Source of the DNA: Candidatus Binatia bacterium
GTDB lineage: Bacteria; Desulfobacterota; Binatia; UBA12015
Direction: 5' to 3'
Length of the DNA: 64,000 nt
NCBI GenBank assembly: GCA_036563615.1
Contig: DATCMB010000019.1
Span: 147,071-211,070, forward strand
The notes under the pieces were generated by a model. It saw only the letters and a program-made list of their open reading frames with translations. It made no database searches and had not been told where the DNA came from. This document shows positions 8,821-18,249 of this stretch, in pieces; positions within the stretch are counted from its first letter, which is position 1, and each line of letters starts with the position of its first letter. The translations under genes and the position numbers were made by a program.

Positions 8821-9579
8821 TCAGCCCTCGAGCGCCGTCATGCCGCCGTCGACCACCAGGTACGTCCCGGTGATGTACGACGACGCGGGCAGCACGAGGC
8901 TCAGGATCGCGTGCGCGACCTCTTCGGGCTCGCCGTAGCGCTTGAGCGGCACCTTGCGGCGCGCCCACTTCTGCTTGTTCTCCTCGGGGATCGGCGCCGT
9001 CATGCCGGTGCGGATCGGACCGGGGCAGATCGCGTTCACCGTGATGCCGCGCAGCGCGACCTCGACGGCGAGCCCGCGCGTCAAGCCGATCACGCCGTGC
9101 TTGCTCGCGGTGTAGGGGCTGAGAAGCGGTGTCGCACCGAGCCCCTCGGTCGACGCGATGTTGACGATGCGTCCCTCGCCGCACTTCTCGAGGTGGGGCA
9201 GCGAGGCGCGGATGACGCGCATCATGCCGTCGAGGTTGACGGCGAACGTCCGTCGCCAGGCGTCGTCGTCGCCGAACGGCGCCGGAATGCTCACGCCCGC
9301 GCAGTTGACCAGGATGTCGAGGCCGCCGAGCTCGGCGACGACCTTCGCGACCACGTCGCGAACGCTTTGGTCGTCGGCGACGTCCATGATCCAGGAGCGG
9401 GCGTCGCCGCCGCGCGCGCGTACTTCATCGACCAGGCTCTCGAGCCCTTCGCGCGCGACGTCGGTCGCGGCGACCGACGCGCCTTCCTCCGCGAACAGCT
9501 TCGCGGTCGCGCGGCCGATGCCGCTCGCCGCGCCGGTCACCAGCGCACGCTTGCCGCGGATCGATCGGCTGTAGTTCAT
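8821..9579 (-). CDS. SDR-family NAD(P)-dependent oxidoreductase
   Basis: A classical short-chain dehydrogenase of 252 aa. The Rossmann cofactor motif TGAASGIG spans residues 15-22, NCAG is at 92-95, and the catalytic set is N115, S143, Y156 and K160 (the last two in YTASK). Asp40 after the second strand favours NAD over NADP. The C-terminus has the usual GTYLVVDGGMT ending. Such enzymes reversibly oxidise hydroxyl groups of small or acyl-CoA substrates in the cytoplasm; the substrate is not evident. It is separated by about 34 nt from the upstream NorQ-type ATPase gene and may be co-transcribed with it. Confidence 0.92.
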   Translation of the reverse strand: MNYSRSIRGKRALVTGAASGIGRATAKLFAEEGASVAATDVAREGLESLVDEVRARGGDARSWIMDVADDQSVRDVVAKVVAELGGLDILVNCAGVSIPAPFGDDDAWRRTFAVNLDGMMRVIRASLPHLEKCGEGRIVNIASTEGLGATPLLSPYTASKHGVIGLTRGLAVEVALRGITVNAICPGPIRTGMTAPIPEENKQKWARRKVPLKRYGEPEEVAHAILSLVLPASSYITGTYLVVDGGMTALEG

Positions 9580-9613
9580 CCTCTCGCAGCCTCCGTCGCA
9601 GCTTCCGCGCGTC

Positions 9614-10447
9614 TTACGGGAACAGCGCGCTCACCAGCTCGCCGACCGAGCGGATCATCTCGGCGTCGTCGGTCAGCGAGTTGGTCACCGCCACCGTGCA
9701 GGCGCGACGCGGCGCCACGCCACGGGCGATGAGCTGTCCGGCGTAGACCAACAAACGCGTGCTGACGCCCTCGCCGAGCCCCGCGCCGCGAAGCGTGCGC
9801 ACCTTCTCGCCGAGCGTCGCGAGCAGCAGCGCGGTGTCGGCGTCGACGCCGCTCTCGTGGCGGATGATCTCCGCCTCGCGGTCCCGCGGCGGGTAGTCGA
9901 ACTCGAGGCTCACGAAGCGCTGCCGGGTCGAGTGCTTCAGGTCCTTGAGCACGCTCTGGTAGCCGGGGTTGTAGGAGATGACGAGCAAAAAATCCGAGTG
10001 CGCTTCGATGGTCTCGCCGCGCTTGTCGATCGGCAGGATGCGGCGGTGGTCGGTGAGCGGGTGGATCAGGACGATCGTGTCCTTGCGCGCCTCGACGACC
10101 TCGTCGAGGTAGCAGATCGCGCCCGCGCGCACGGCCTGCGTCAGCGGACCGTCGATCCACACCGTCTCGTCGCCCTGGATGAGGTAGCGCCCGACCAGGT
10201 CGGACCCCGTCAGGTCCTCGTGGCAGGCGACGGTGATCAGCGACGGGCGCGTGTCGCCGGCGGGACGCGGCAACAGCTTGCTCGCCATGTACTCGACGAA
10301 GCGGGTCTTGCCGCAGCCGGTCGGCCCCTTGAGCAGCACCGGCAGGCGGCAGGCGTAGGCTTCGGTGAAGACCTCGACCTCGTCGCGGATGGGAAGATAG
10401 AACGGCGCGTCGTCGGCGGGCGCCGCGTTCGGCAGGGCTTGGCTCAC
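9614..10447 (-). CDS. CbbQ/NirQ/NorQ-family AAA+ ATPase
   Basis: A MoxR-class AAA+ ATPase of 277 aa. Walker A is GPTGCGKT at residues 41-48, and Walker B is CYLDEV with D115 and E116. The [22 protein letters not shown] segment (shown here as adjacent motifs SYNPGYQ and KHSTRQRF) is diagnostic of the CbbQ/NorQ group, and a CbbQ_C-type tail follows. It acts with a VWA protein (NorD/CbbO), whose gene lies at 2878-5898, to activate a metalloenzyme in the cytoplasm. The gene follows AlgH/YqgE with a gap of only 9 nt, suggesting one transcript, and precedes the SDR gene. Confidence 0.92.
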   Translation of the reverse strand: MSQALPNAAPADDAPFYLPIRDEVEVFTEAYACRLPVLLKGPTGCGKTRFVEYMASKLLPRPAGDTRPSLITVACHEDLTGSDLVGRYLIQGDETVWIDGPLTQAVRAGAICYLDEVVEARKDTIVLIHPLTDHRRILPIDKRGETIEAHSDFLLVISYNPGYQSVLKDLKHSTRQRFVSLEFDYPPRDREAEIIRHESGVDADTALLLATLGEKVRTLRGAGLGEGVSTRLLVYAGQLIARGVAPRRACTVAVTNSLTDDAEMIRSVGELVSALFP

Positions 10448-10456
10448 CCCGTCGTT

Positions 10457-11020
10457 CTAGTGGATGCCGGGCGCTGGCGCGATCGCGGTCGGCTCGACGC
10501 CGAGGCTGCGGATGGCGCGCACCCAGAGCTCTTCCGGCGCGGTGTGGAACACGAGGTCGAGGTCGAGCGGCGCGTTGAGCCACGACGACATCGCGAGCTC
10601 GCTGTCGAGCTGCCCCGGACCCCAGCCCGCGTAGCCGAGGAAGAGCCGGCTGCGGTCGGGCTCGCAGTTGCGCGGATCGCCCTCGAGGATGCGCCGCAGG
10701 ACGGTCGGCGAGTTCGACATGTACAGCCCCTCGCAGACCTCGAGGTTGCTCGCGTCGGACGGCGCCTGCCGGCAGAGCAGCCAGCCGCGCTCCTGGCTCA
10801 CCGGACCGCCCTCCCACACCGTCAACGTCGCGTCCGACTCGATCGGCGGGTCGAGCGCCAGGAGCTCCCGCGCGTTCACGTGCACCGGACGGTTGACGAT
10901 GAAGCCGAGCGCTCCCTCGTCGGTGTGCCTGCAGAGGAGGACCACGGCCCGGTTGAAGTTGGGGTCGTCCAGCTGCGGCATGGCGAGCAGCAGGCTGGGT
11001 GCGAGTCCTTCGTCCGCCAT
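10457..11020 (-). CDS. yqgE: YqgE/AlgH family protein (UPF0301)
   Basis: A 187-aa cytoplasmic protein with family hallmarks: SLLLAMPQLDDPNFNRAVVL at the N-terminus, GALGFIVNRP near residue 37, a WEGGPV segment, and LFLGYAGWGPGQLDSEL in the middle. The molecular role of YqgE/AlgH is not firmly established; an old regulatory role in alginate synthesis gave it the name. An AGGAGG ribosome site 5 nt before the ATG confirms the start. It is the first gene of a likely minus-strand run with the NorQ-type ATPase and the SDR. Confidence 0.93.
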   Translation of the reverse strand: MADEGLAPSLLLAMPQLDDPNFNRAVVLLCRHTDEGALGFIVNRPVHVNARELLALDPPIESDATLTVWEGGPVSQERGWLLCRQAPSDASNLEVCEGLYMSNSPTVLRRILEGDPRNCEPDRSRLFLGYAGWGPGQLDSELAMSSWLNAPLDLDLVFHTAPEELWVRAIRSLGVEPTAIAPAPGIH

Positions 11021-11093
11021 TGCGACCTCCTGGGGTGACTCAACTTAGCCCGTCGGTTCCGCCGCCACAACGCTCGCGCGGGTCGCGCGAACC

Positions 11094-14000
11094 TCACTGC
11101 ACGAGGGCCGTCTGCGCGAGGCCGTCGAGGTCGTCGCGCGCGGCTGCGTATTCGGGATCGATGGACGTCGCGACCTCGAGAAGAATTCGCGCGTCGTCGA
11201 CTTCGCCCTGCCAGAGCGCAAGGCGCGCGAGCCGGTGCAGCTGCCGTGCGCGGTTCGCGCGCGCCACGGCCACGTTGTAGCGCGCCATCTCCGCGTCGCG
11301 CTCGCGGCCCGCTCGCTCGTACACCAAGGCGAGCATCGCCCAGCCGTCCTCCCACACCGGATCGCGATCGAGCAGCTCCTGCTCGAGGAGCGGTCGGGCG
11401 TCCTCGAAGCGTCCGGCCGCGACGTAGATCGCGGCCGCCTCGCGCGCGAGGTCGTCGTCGCCGTGGGCGAAGCGCGAGCGCAGCAGAGCATCTGCGTCCT
11501 CGGCTGCCTCGTGATTCCGGTCGAGAGCGGCGCGTGCGCGCATGCGCAGCACCCGCGCCCGCGGATCGTCCGGACGCCGGGCGAGCGCGTCCTCCGCGTC
11601 CGCCAGCGCGAGCTCGGGTTGGTCCGCTTCGAGACGCACCTGGCCGCGCAGCAGGCGCGGCTCGAACGCGTCGGGCGCGAGCTCCACCGCTTCGTCGAGC
11701 GACGCGAGCTGGTTCTCGTGCGAGAGCTGGCCGCTGCGGTCGAGCGCGCGCACCATCGTGACCGCTGCCGTGATCGCGTGTCCCGCGCGGCCGCGCTCGC
11801 CCGCGGCGCGGAGAAGCTGCTCGGCGACCGGGTAGTCGCGTCGCTGCGCGGTGTACGACAGCGCGAGCGCGGCGACGCGCTCGTGGTCGAGCTCTTCACC
11901 GAGCGACTCGAGAAACGGCAACACCGCGTCGCTCGACTTGGCGAGCGCGCGCCAGTTGTCCGGCGTCGCGGTGCGGTTCGCGACCAGCGGCGCGCGCAGC
12001 TCGATGAACAGGTTGCCGTCGGAGTTGCGCACGCTCGCGCGACGCGCGAGCCGGTCGACGTCCGGGGGCAGCACGCGCAGCAGGCTCCAGAGGTCTTCGG
12101 TCGAGAAGTTTCGGACGCGGCGCAGATCCTCGCGGACTCCGTCGTCGAGGTCTTCCCAGCGCGGCAGGTCGTCGCGCGTGAGCGGCCGCCGCATCGCGAG
12201 CAGGAGGACGTTCGCGCCCATCCCGCGATCGGCGAAGCCGTAGACGTACGGAAACTCCGCGCGCATCGCGGCCAGCACCGCGGCGAGCGACTCGGGCTCC
12301 ATGCCGTAGAGCTGCATCCACTGCAGCAGACGACCGTCGGGGCGCAGCGCGCGGCTCGCGGCTTTGAAGAACTCGTGCGTGAAGAGGTTCGCGACACCCG
12401 TCATCCACGGGTTCGAGGGCTGCGAGATGATGACGTCGTACGCGTCCTGCGCGTTCTCGAGGAAGGTGCGGCCGTCGTCGAGGATGACGCGCACGCGCGG
12501 ATCGTCGAGCGGGCGTCCGTTGACGTCGTCGAAGAAGTGCGAGGCCTCGATCACCGCGGGCTCGATCTCGACCGCGTCGATGCGCTCGACGCCGTCGTGC
12601 TGCGCGACCGAGCCGACCGTCACGCCCGACGCCCAGCCGATCACCAGCACGTCGCGCGCGGGCGGTCCGAAGAGCAACGCGACGTGCGCGGGCAGCACCT
12701 GGTTCGGCATGTCCTCGCCGTCCGACGCGTCGACCTTGCCGTTCACCTTCATCGCCGTCATCCCGGCGAGGCGGTGCACGGAGATCGTCGCGTTGATGCC
12801 GTCGCGGTAGTAGAGCAGCGACGGCCGCGCCTCGCCGGCGAACGGCACCATCTCGATCGCGAAGGTCATGTGCGCGTCGGGGCTGTGGAACACGCCGCGC
12901 GTCAGCTTCGCGCGGTCGAACGGCAGCGACGTCGAGAGCAAAGCGATCGCCGCCGCGAGCGGCGCGGCCGCGGCGACCCGCGTCGTCGTTCCGCGCGCCG
13001 CACGGATCAGGAAGAGCGACGCCAAAGCGAGCGCGAGCGCCGAGGCGAGCGCGAGCATGCGCTCGAGGCCGATCGTCGGCAGCAGCACGAACCCCGCGAC
13101 GAACGCGCCCGCCGCCGCACCGATCGTGTTCGCGAAGTAGACCCAGCCGATCGCGACGCCCGCATCGCGCGTCGACGCCGCGACGATGCGCGCGAGCAGC
13201 GGGAAGAGCCCGCCCAGGATCAGCGTCGGCGGCAGCAGCGTCGCCATGCAGAAGACGACCTGGAGAAAGACGAGGCTGCGATCCGCCTCCGGGCTGCGTG
13301 TGATCAAGCGCAAAAAGACGCTCGGTAGCTCGGGCAGCGCCGCCGTGGTCGCGAGCGCGAGCACGCCGAGCGCGGCGAGGCCGACGCCGAGCAGCAGCAC
13401 CGGCCGCCGCGTGCGCTCGGCCCACCTGCGGAAGATCAGGCTGCCGAGCGCGATGCCGGAGAGGAAGGCGCCGAGCATGGCCGCGAAGCCGTAGATCGAC
13501 GAGCCGAGCACGATCGCGAGACCGCGCATCCAGCCGACCTCGCAGACCAGCGCGACGAGGCCGACGCCGGCGTAGGCGGTGAGGACCGCCGCGGGCGCGA
13601 CGTGCGCGTCGACCTGCGGCGCGAGCCGCGTCGGCGTCGCGGTCGGCCGTACGTCGGGCTGCACGTCGTGCCCGGCGTCGCGTGCGCGCGCCGCCGCAGC
13701 ATCGACGGTCGCAGGAGCGCCGCGGATCAGCAGCGGCAGCAGCGCGACCGCGAGCACGCCGACCGCGATGTCGACCAGCGCCCCGATCAGGTTCGTCCGC
13801 CACACGCCGACCGCCGGGAAGAGCACGAAGGTCGCGACGAACACGCCCGCGACCGCGCCCAGCGTGTTGATCCCGTAGAGCAGGCCGCTGCCGCGTGCGA
13901 TCCGCGGATCGTGCCGCACGAGCGCCGCGACCAAAATTGGCAGCGTGGCGCCCATCAGGACCGTCGGGATCAAGAACAAGCCGAGCGCGAGCACGAAGCG

Positions 14001-14378
14001 CCCGAGCGCCGCCGGCCAGAAGCTCAGGTCCTGCAGCACCGTGCGGTTCAGCACGGGGAACCAGCCGATCAGCGTCGGCACGAGGAGCGCGTAGAGGCCG
14101 ATCGCGATCTCGATCCAGCCGTACGCGCGGACGCCGTCGCGCAGCCGGTCCGCCACGCGTCCGCCCGCAAGCCCGCCGAGCCCGAGGCCGAGCATGTAGG
14201 CGACGAGGATCGTGCTCGCCGCCAGCGTCGTGGAGCCGAAGACCAGCCGTAGTTGACGCGTCCAGACGACCTCGAGCGCGAGGCTACCGAAGCCGGACAG
14301 GAGGAAGCAGGTCGCGAGGAGAAGGATCCCGGCTTGCACTCGGCCCGCGGAGCCCGGACGCGCGGTCGCGGGAGCCAT
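11094..14378 (-). CDS. Fused MFS-like transporter, spermidine-synthase domain and TPR protein
   Basis: A 1094-aa three-part fusion. Residues 1 to about 475 carry a dozen or more membrane segments in an MFS-like unit, starting with SLALEVVWTRQLRLVFGSTT and the GLGLGGLAGGRVADRLR loop. A second repeat of this motif type (EVGWMRGLAIVLGSS) follows. Residues from about 500 to 770 form a spermidine-synthase-like Rossmann domain (VIGWASGVT, DAVEIEPAVIEA, DDGRTF, QPSNPWMTGVANLF). The last ~250 residues are helical TPR-like repeats. Such fusions are common in deltaproteobacterial-type genomes, but whether they make polyamines or transport them is unknown. A close paralogue, broken at its C-terminus, lies at 43065-45518. 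Confidence 0.9.
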   Translation of the reverse strand: MAPATARPGSAGRVQAGILLLATCFLLSGFGSLALEVVWTRQLRLVFGSTTLAASTILVAYMLGLGLGGLAGGRVADRLRDGVRAYGWIEIAIGLYALLVPTLIGWFPVLNRTVLQDLSFWPAALGRFVLALGLFLIPTVLMGATLPILVAALVRHDPRIARGSGLLYGINTLGAVAGVFVATFVLFPAVGVWRTNLIGALVDIAVGVLAVALLPLLIRGAPATVDAAAARARDAGHDVQPDVRPTATPTRLAPQVDAHVAPAAVLTAYAGVGLVALVCEVGWMRGLAIVLGSSIYGFAAMLGAFLSGIALGSLIFRRWAERTRRPVLLLGVGLAALGVLALATTAALPELPSVFLRLITRSPEADRSLVFLQVVFCMATLLPPTLILGGLFPLLARIVAASTRDAGVAIGWVYFANTIGAAAGAFVAGFVLLPTIGLERMLALASALALALASLFLIRAARGTTTRVAAAAPLAAAIALLSTSLPFDRAKLTRGVFHSPDAHMTFAIEMVPFAGEARPSLLYYRDGINATISVHRLAGMTAMKVNGKVDASDGEDMPNQVLPAHVALLFGPPARDVLVIGWASGVTVGSVAQHDGVERIDAVEIEPAVIEASHFFDDVNGRPLDDPRVRVILDDGRTFLENAQDAYDVIISQPSNPWMTGVANLFTHEFFKAASRALRPDGRLLQWMQLYGMEPESLAAVLAAMRAEFPYVYGFADRGMGANVLLLAMRRPLTRDDLPRWEDLDDGVREDLRRVRNFSTEDLWSLLRVLPPDVDRLARRASVRNSDGNLFIELRAPLVANRTATPDNWRALAKSSDAVLPFLESLGEELDHERVAALALSYTAQRRDYPVAEQLLRAAGERGRAGHAITAAVTMVRALDRSGQLSHENQLASLDEAVELAPDAFEPRLLRGQVRLEADQPELALADAEDALARRPDDPRARVLRMRARAALDRNHEAAEDADALLRSRFAHGDDDLAREAAAIYVAAGRFEDARPLLEQELLDRDPVWEDGWAMLALVYERAGRERDAEMARYNVAVARANRARQLHRLARLALWQGEVDDARILLEVATSIDPEYAAARDDLDGLAQTALVQ

Positions 14379-14510
14379 GCTGTGGCGCTATCACGGGAGT
14401 CGCGCGCTGGTCGATATGGCTTTTTGCCACACCGGCAATTCTGTGCGCACCCACGCACGCCTGAGCACCGCGAGCGCGCCACGACGAACGGCGCGCGACG
14501 CAGGACGGCG

Positions 14511-14549
14511 CCCGCACCACGCAGCACGGCCCCGCACCACGCAGCACGG
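14511..14549. repeat. Two tandem copies of a 20-bp unit in a divergent intergenic region
   Basis: CCCGCACCACGCAGCACGG occurs at 14511-14529 and 14531-14549, one base apart. The repeat lies between the divergent MFS/spermidine-synthase fusion and the MFS transporter genes, about 60 nt before the latter's start, so it could be a tandem regulator site. Confidence 0.7.
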
Positions 14550-14607
14550 GCCCCGCGCCGCGAGCGCATCTCGACGCCGCCGGACGCGGCGTCTACAGAA
14601 GCGCACG

Positions 14608-15813
14608 ATGTCGACCTCGCCGCGCACCGAGCGCCTGAACCTCTGGATCGTGTGCGCCGCGCAGTTCCTCACCCTCGCCGGGATGACGGCGATCCTGCCG
14701 CTGCTGCCGCTCTACCTGCAGGACATCGGCGTCACCGACCGCGACGCGGTTCGCTACTGGACCGGCGTGCTGGGCTCGGCACCGTTCATCGTCGCCGTGT
14801 TCGCGACGCCGGTTTGGGGCACGTTCGCCGATCGCGTCGGGCACAAGCCGATGGTGGTGCGCTCGGTGTTCGGCATCGCGCTCGCGACGACCGGCATGGG
14901 CTTCGCGAACTCGGCGCTCGCGCTGCTCGGCTGGCGCGCGCTGCAGGGCGCGGTGAGCGGCGTGTTTCCCGCCGCGGTCGCGCTGCTCTCGGCGAGCACG
15001 CCGCCCGCGCGGGTCGGGCGTGCGCTCGCGATGCTGCAGAGCGCGCGCGCCGCGGGCAGCCTCTCGGGTCCATTGATCGGCGGCGTCATCGCCGACCTGG
15101 TCGGCATGCGCGCGCTCTTCTTCGGCGTCGGCGCGCTCGCCGCGACCGCCGGCCTCGTGTGCGCGATGGTGCTCGAGGAGCCGCGTCGCGAGGCCGCCGC
15201 GGCGCACGCGTCGCACGCGTCGCGGATCAGGCTCGCGCAGCTCGTCCGCGACCGCGGGACGCTCGCGCTGCTCGCGCTCGTCGTGCTCTTCCAGGTGATG
15301 ATCATGGCGTCGTGGCCGACGCTCGCGCTGTTCGTCGAGAAGCTCGGCGTGCCGCGCGACGCGGTCGCGACCACCACGGGCTCCGTGATCTTCGTCGCCG
15401 GCGTGCCGGCGATGTTCATCAGCACCGCGTGGGCGCGGCTCGGCGGGCGTCACGGCGTCGAGCGGGTGATGCTCCTGTCGCTGGTGCTCTCCGGGCTCGC
15501 GTACGCGGCGGTCGGCTTCCTCGCGCGCCGGGTCGAGGTGCTGTTCGTGCTGCGGCTGCTCTCCGGCGTGTCGGTCGCGGGCTTCATTCCGCTCGTGTTC
15601 CAGCTGATCGGCTCGCGCGCGCCGGAGAGCGCGCGCGGTCGCATGGCGGGTCTCGGCTCGACCGCGATGATGATCGGCAACGTGATCGGACCGCTGCTCG
15701 GTGGCTGGCTCGCCGTGCACCTCGATCTCGCGGCGACGTTCTGGGTGCCGGGGCTCGCGATCGCCGCGGTCGGCATCGCGTTCGCGGCAGCGAGAGCCGG
15801 GCGCTCGGCGTGA
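14608..15813 (+). CDS. MFS transporter
   Basis: A 401-aa polytopic protein of the major facilitator superfamily, about 12 membrane segments. The loop 2-3 signature motif A is visible as GTFADRVGHKPMVVRSVFG near residue 71, and a motif C-like SLSGPLIGGVIADLVG lies in the fifth helix region, which is typical of drug/H+ antiporters. The ATG at 14608 was chosen because membrane sequence starts about 10 residues later; the open frame upstream is low-complexity. It is divergent from the large fusion gene. Export of a drug-like or metabolite substrate is a family-level inference. Confidence 0.9.
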   Translation: MSTSPRTERLNLWIVCAAQFLTLAGMTAILPLLPLYLQDIGVTDRDAVRYWTGVLGSAPFIVAVFATPVWGTFADRVGHKPMVVRSVFGIALATTGMGFANSALALLGWRALQGAVSGVFPAAVALLSASTPPARVGRALAMLQSARAAGSLSGPLIGGVIADLVGMRALFFGVGALAATAGLVCAMVLEEPRREAAAAHASHASRIRLAQLVRDRGTLALLALVVLFQVMIMASWPTLALFVEKLGVPRDAVATTTGSVIFVAGVPAMFISTAWARLGGRHGVERVMLLSLVLSGLAYAAVGFLARRVEVLFVLRLLSGVSVAGFIPLVFQLIGSRAPESARGRMAGLGSTAMMIGNVIGPLLGGWLAVHLDLAATFWVPGLAIAAVGIAFAAARAGRSA

Positions 15814-15943
15814 CGTCGCAGCGAGCGCTTTGCCGGTCGCTGCGCGCCGCGCGGCACGCGACCGTTCCTTCGCGCGGGCGGCATTGAGTCGAGGCGCGCG
15901 CTCTCGCATCCTCGCTGCTCGAGACCACCGGGGGAGGGCGGAG

Positions 15944-17782
15944 ATGAGGGCGATCTCGGGCGTGGTGCTGGGGCTGCTGCTCGCGAGCGCGAGCGTCGCG
16001 CACGCCGCGGACTACTGGGTGAGAAACGGCGGCAACGACGCGAACGACGGCCTGTCGATCGCGACCGCGTGGGCGACGCTCGTGCACGCCGCGACCAGGG
16101 TCGCTCCCGGCGACACGGTGCACGTCCTCGACGGCGACTATCAGGGTTTCTACTTGACGCGCTCGGGCGCTCCGGGCGCGCCGATCACCTTCCGCGCCGA
16201 GGGACCGAACGTCCGCATCACCGCGAACAACCCGATCACGCCCGACGGCATCAACCTCGAGGGCGCGTCGCACGTCGTGATCGACGGCTTCGTCGTCAAC
16301 GAGCGCACGCGCGCCGGCATCCGCGCCGTGCTCGGCTCGCACGTCACGGTGCGCAACTGCAAGCTCGGCTGGAACGGGCGCTGGGGAATCTTGACGGGCT
16401 TCGTCGACGACTTCGTCGCCGAGCACAACGAGGCGCACCACTCGCAGATCGAGCACGGCATCTACGTGTCGAACAGCTCCGACCGCCCGATCGTGCGCAA
16501 CAACCTCATCTGGTCGAACAACGCGAACGGCATCCACTTCAACGGCGACGCGAGCCTCGGCGGCGACGGCCTGATCGAGGACGCGCTCGTCGAGGGCAAC
16601 GTCATCTGGGACAACGGACGCGGCGGCGGCTCGGGCATCAACATGGACGGCGGGACGCGGAGCACGATCCGCAACAACCTGCTGTTCGACAACCACGCGA
16701 GCGGCATCAGCCTCTACCGCATCGACGCGAGCGCCGGCGCGAAGGACAACCTGGTGATCAACAACACGATCATCCAGGCGTCCGACGCGCGCTGGGCGAT
16801 CAACATCAACAACGGCTCGACCGGCAACACGCTGCACAACAACATCCTCTACAGCTTCCACTCGTTCCGCGGCGTGATCTCGATCGACGCCTCGAGCCGG
16901 CCGGGCTTCTCGTCGGACTACAACAGCGTCATGAGCCGCTTCAGCGCGGACGGCGGCGACACCATCGTCTCGCTCGCCGCTTGGCAGGCGCTCGGCTACG
17001 ACGTGCACTCGTTCGTCGCGACGCCCGCGCAGCACTTCGTCGCGCCGGGCAGCGACTTCCACCTCTTGCCGACGAGCCCCGCGGTCGACGCCGGCACGGC
17101 GAGCGGCGCGCCGACGGTCGACCTCGACGGTGCGCCACGTCCGGTCGGAGCGGGCGTCGACGTCGGCGCCTACGAGCTGCAGCTCGCGCAGTGCGGCGAC
17201 GGCGACCTCGATCCGGGCGAGGAGTGCGAGAGCGACGACGACTGCGCGGCGGGCGCGACCTGCGCGGGCTGCACGTGCAGCGAGCCGCCGACGCCGGCGG
17301 TGTGCGAGAGCGGTCCGCTCGCGACGAAGCCGGTCCTCGTCCTGCGCGGCTCGCCGTTCTCGCTGACCTTCGCCGGGCAGGCGATCGTCCCGAAGCCGTG
17401 GAGCGGCGTCAATCCAAGCATCAATGGCGTGCGCGTCGTCGTCGCCGATGCGGACGGCGTGCGCTACGACGTCACCGTCCCCGGCGGCGAGCGCTGGACC
17501 GTGAACGCGGCCGGGACGCGCTGGCTTTACCGCGATCCGAAGGGCACCGTCGACGGGATCGTGCGCGTCGTGGTGCACGACCGCTCGCGCAAGGCGGACG
17601 GGCTCCTCGACTGGCGCGTGGTCGCGAAGCATCGGGAAGCCGTCGAGATGCCCGACCCGGCGTCGGCGACCGCCGCGATCGTGCTCGGCGCCGAGGACGA
17701 GTGCGCACGCGCGGCGTGGAATCCGCCGGGCGGCGCGCGGCCGCGCTGCCAGCTGCAGCGCGTGCGGGTCGCGTGCCGGTGA
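15944..17782 (+). CDS. Secreted right-handed parallel beta-helix protein with Cys-rich module
   Basis: A 612-aa exported protein. The signal peptide ends near AHA-ADYWV. Residues 20-410 read as a parallel beta-helix: DYWVRNGGNDANDG at the start, then many NxI/NxL rungs (RNNLIWSNNANGIHF, EGNVIWDNG, RNNLLFDNHASGISLY, INNTIIQ), as in pectate-lyase-like and periplasmic copper-binding NosD-like folds. A Cys-rich segment follows around residues 418-445 (CGDGDLDPGEEC, then CTC), of the myxococcal type. A beta-rich C-terminal domain completes it. It probably binds or cleaves polysaccharide outside the cell, but no catalytic set is clear. The start follows a purine-rich GGGGGAGGG site. Confidence 0.85.
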   Translation: MRAISGVVLGLLLASASVAHAADYWVRNGGNDANDGLSIATAWATLVHAATRVAPGDTVHVLDGDYQGFYLTRSGAPGAPITFRAEGPNVRITANNPITPDGINLEGASHVVIDGFVVNERTRAGIRAVLGSHVTVRNCKLGWNGRWGILTGFVDDFVAEHNEAHHSQIEHGIYVSNSSDRPIVRNNLIWSNNANGIHFNGDASLGGDGLIEDALVEGNVIWDNGRGGGSGINMDGGTRSTIRNNLLFDNHASGISLYRIDASAGAKDNLVINNTIIQASDARWAININNGSTGNTLHNNILYSFHSFRGVISIDASSRPGFSSDYNSVMSRFSADGGDTIVSLAAWQALGYDVHSFVATPAQHFVAPGSDFHLLPTSPAVDAGTASGAPTVDLDGAPRPVGAGVDVGAYELQLAQCGDGDLDPGEECESDDDCAAGATCAGCTCSEPPTPAVCESGPLATKPVLVLRGSPFSLTFAGQAIVPKPWSGVNPSINGVRVVVADADGVRYDVTVPGGERWTVNAAGTRWLYRDPKGTVDGIVRVVVHDRSRKADGLLDWRVVAKHREAVEMPDPASATAAIVLGAEDECARAAWNPPGGARPRCQLQRVRVACR

Positions 17783-17833
17783 GCGTCGCGGACGTGCGCT
17801 GCGCGCGCGCCGCGGCGCAGCAAAGCGCGCAGA

Positions 17834-18247
17834 TCAGCTCGCCCGCGGGCGGAACTTCGGCAGCGTGACCTCGGGGCTCAGCTCCTCGAAGGTGACCTCG
17901 ACCGGCATGCCGATCGTGATCTTCTCGCGCGGGCAGTCGACGAGGTTCGACAGCACCCGCACGCCCTCCTCGAGCTCGACCACCACCACCGGGTACGGGA
18001 CCTCGGTCGCGAAGCCGGGGTGGTAGATCTGGTGCATCACGTAGAAGCTGTAGACCTCTCCGCGCCCCGAGACCTTCGTCCAGTCGGCGTTGCGCGACCA
18101 GCAGCGGCTGCATACCTCGCGCGGCGGAAAGCGGAGCAAGCCGCAGTCGGTGCAGCGCTGCACCACGAGCTCGCCGCGCTTGGCGGCCTCGAAGAACGGC
18201 GCCAGCTCTTCGGTGACGCGCGGAACGGGCTTGGCGATCGCGTTCAT
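17834..18247 (-). CDS. DUF35 OB-fold/zinc-ribbon protein, partner of a thiolase-like enzyme
   Basis: A 137-aa protein with an N-terminal rubredoxin-like zinc ribbon (CTDC at about 32-35 and CSRC at 46-49) and a C-terminal OB-fold (VYSFYVMHQIYHPGF, PYPVVVVELEEGVRVLSNLV). Proteins of this type form a complex with thiolase-like enzymes, for example in steroid side-chain retro-aldol cleavage (Ltp2 type) or in benzylsuccinate degradation (BbsA type). Its ATG lies 2 nt after the stop of the upstream thiolase-like gene, so the two are almost certainly co-translated and act together. Confidence 0.9.
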   Translation of the reverse strand: MNAIAKPVPRVTEELAPFFEAAKRGELVVQRCTDCGLLRFPPREVCSRCWSRNADWTKVSGRGEVYSFYVMHQIYHPGFATEVPYPVVVVELEEGVRVLSNLVDCPREKITIGMPVEVTFEELSPEVTLPKFRPRAS

Positions 18248-18249
18248 GC

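Noticed and set aside
11235..13328. A 697-codon plus-strand frame opposite the MFS/spermidine-synthase fusion
   Set aside because: Low-complexity Arg-rich translation with no recognisable fold, antisense to a well-supported gene.
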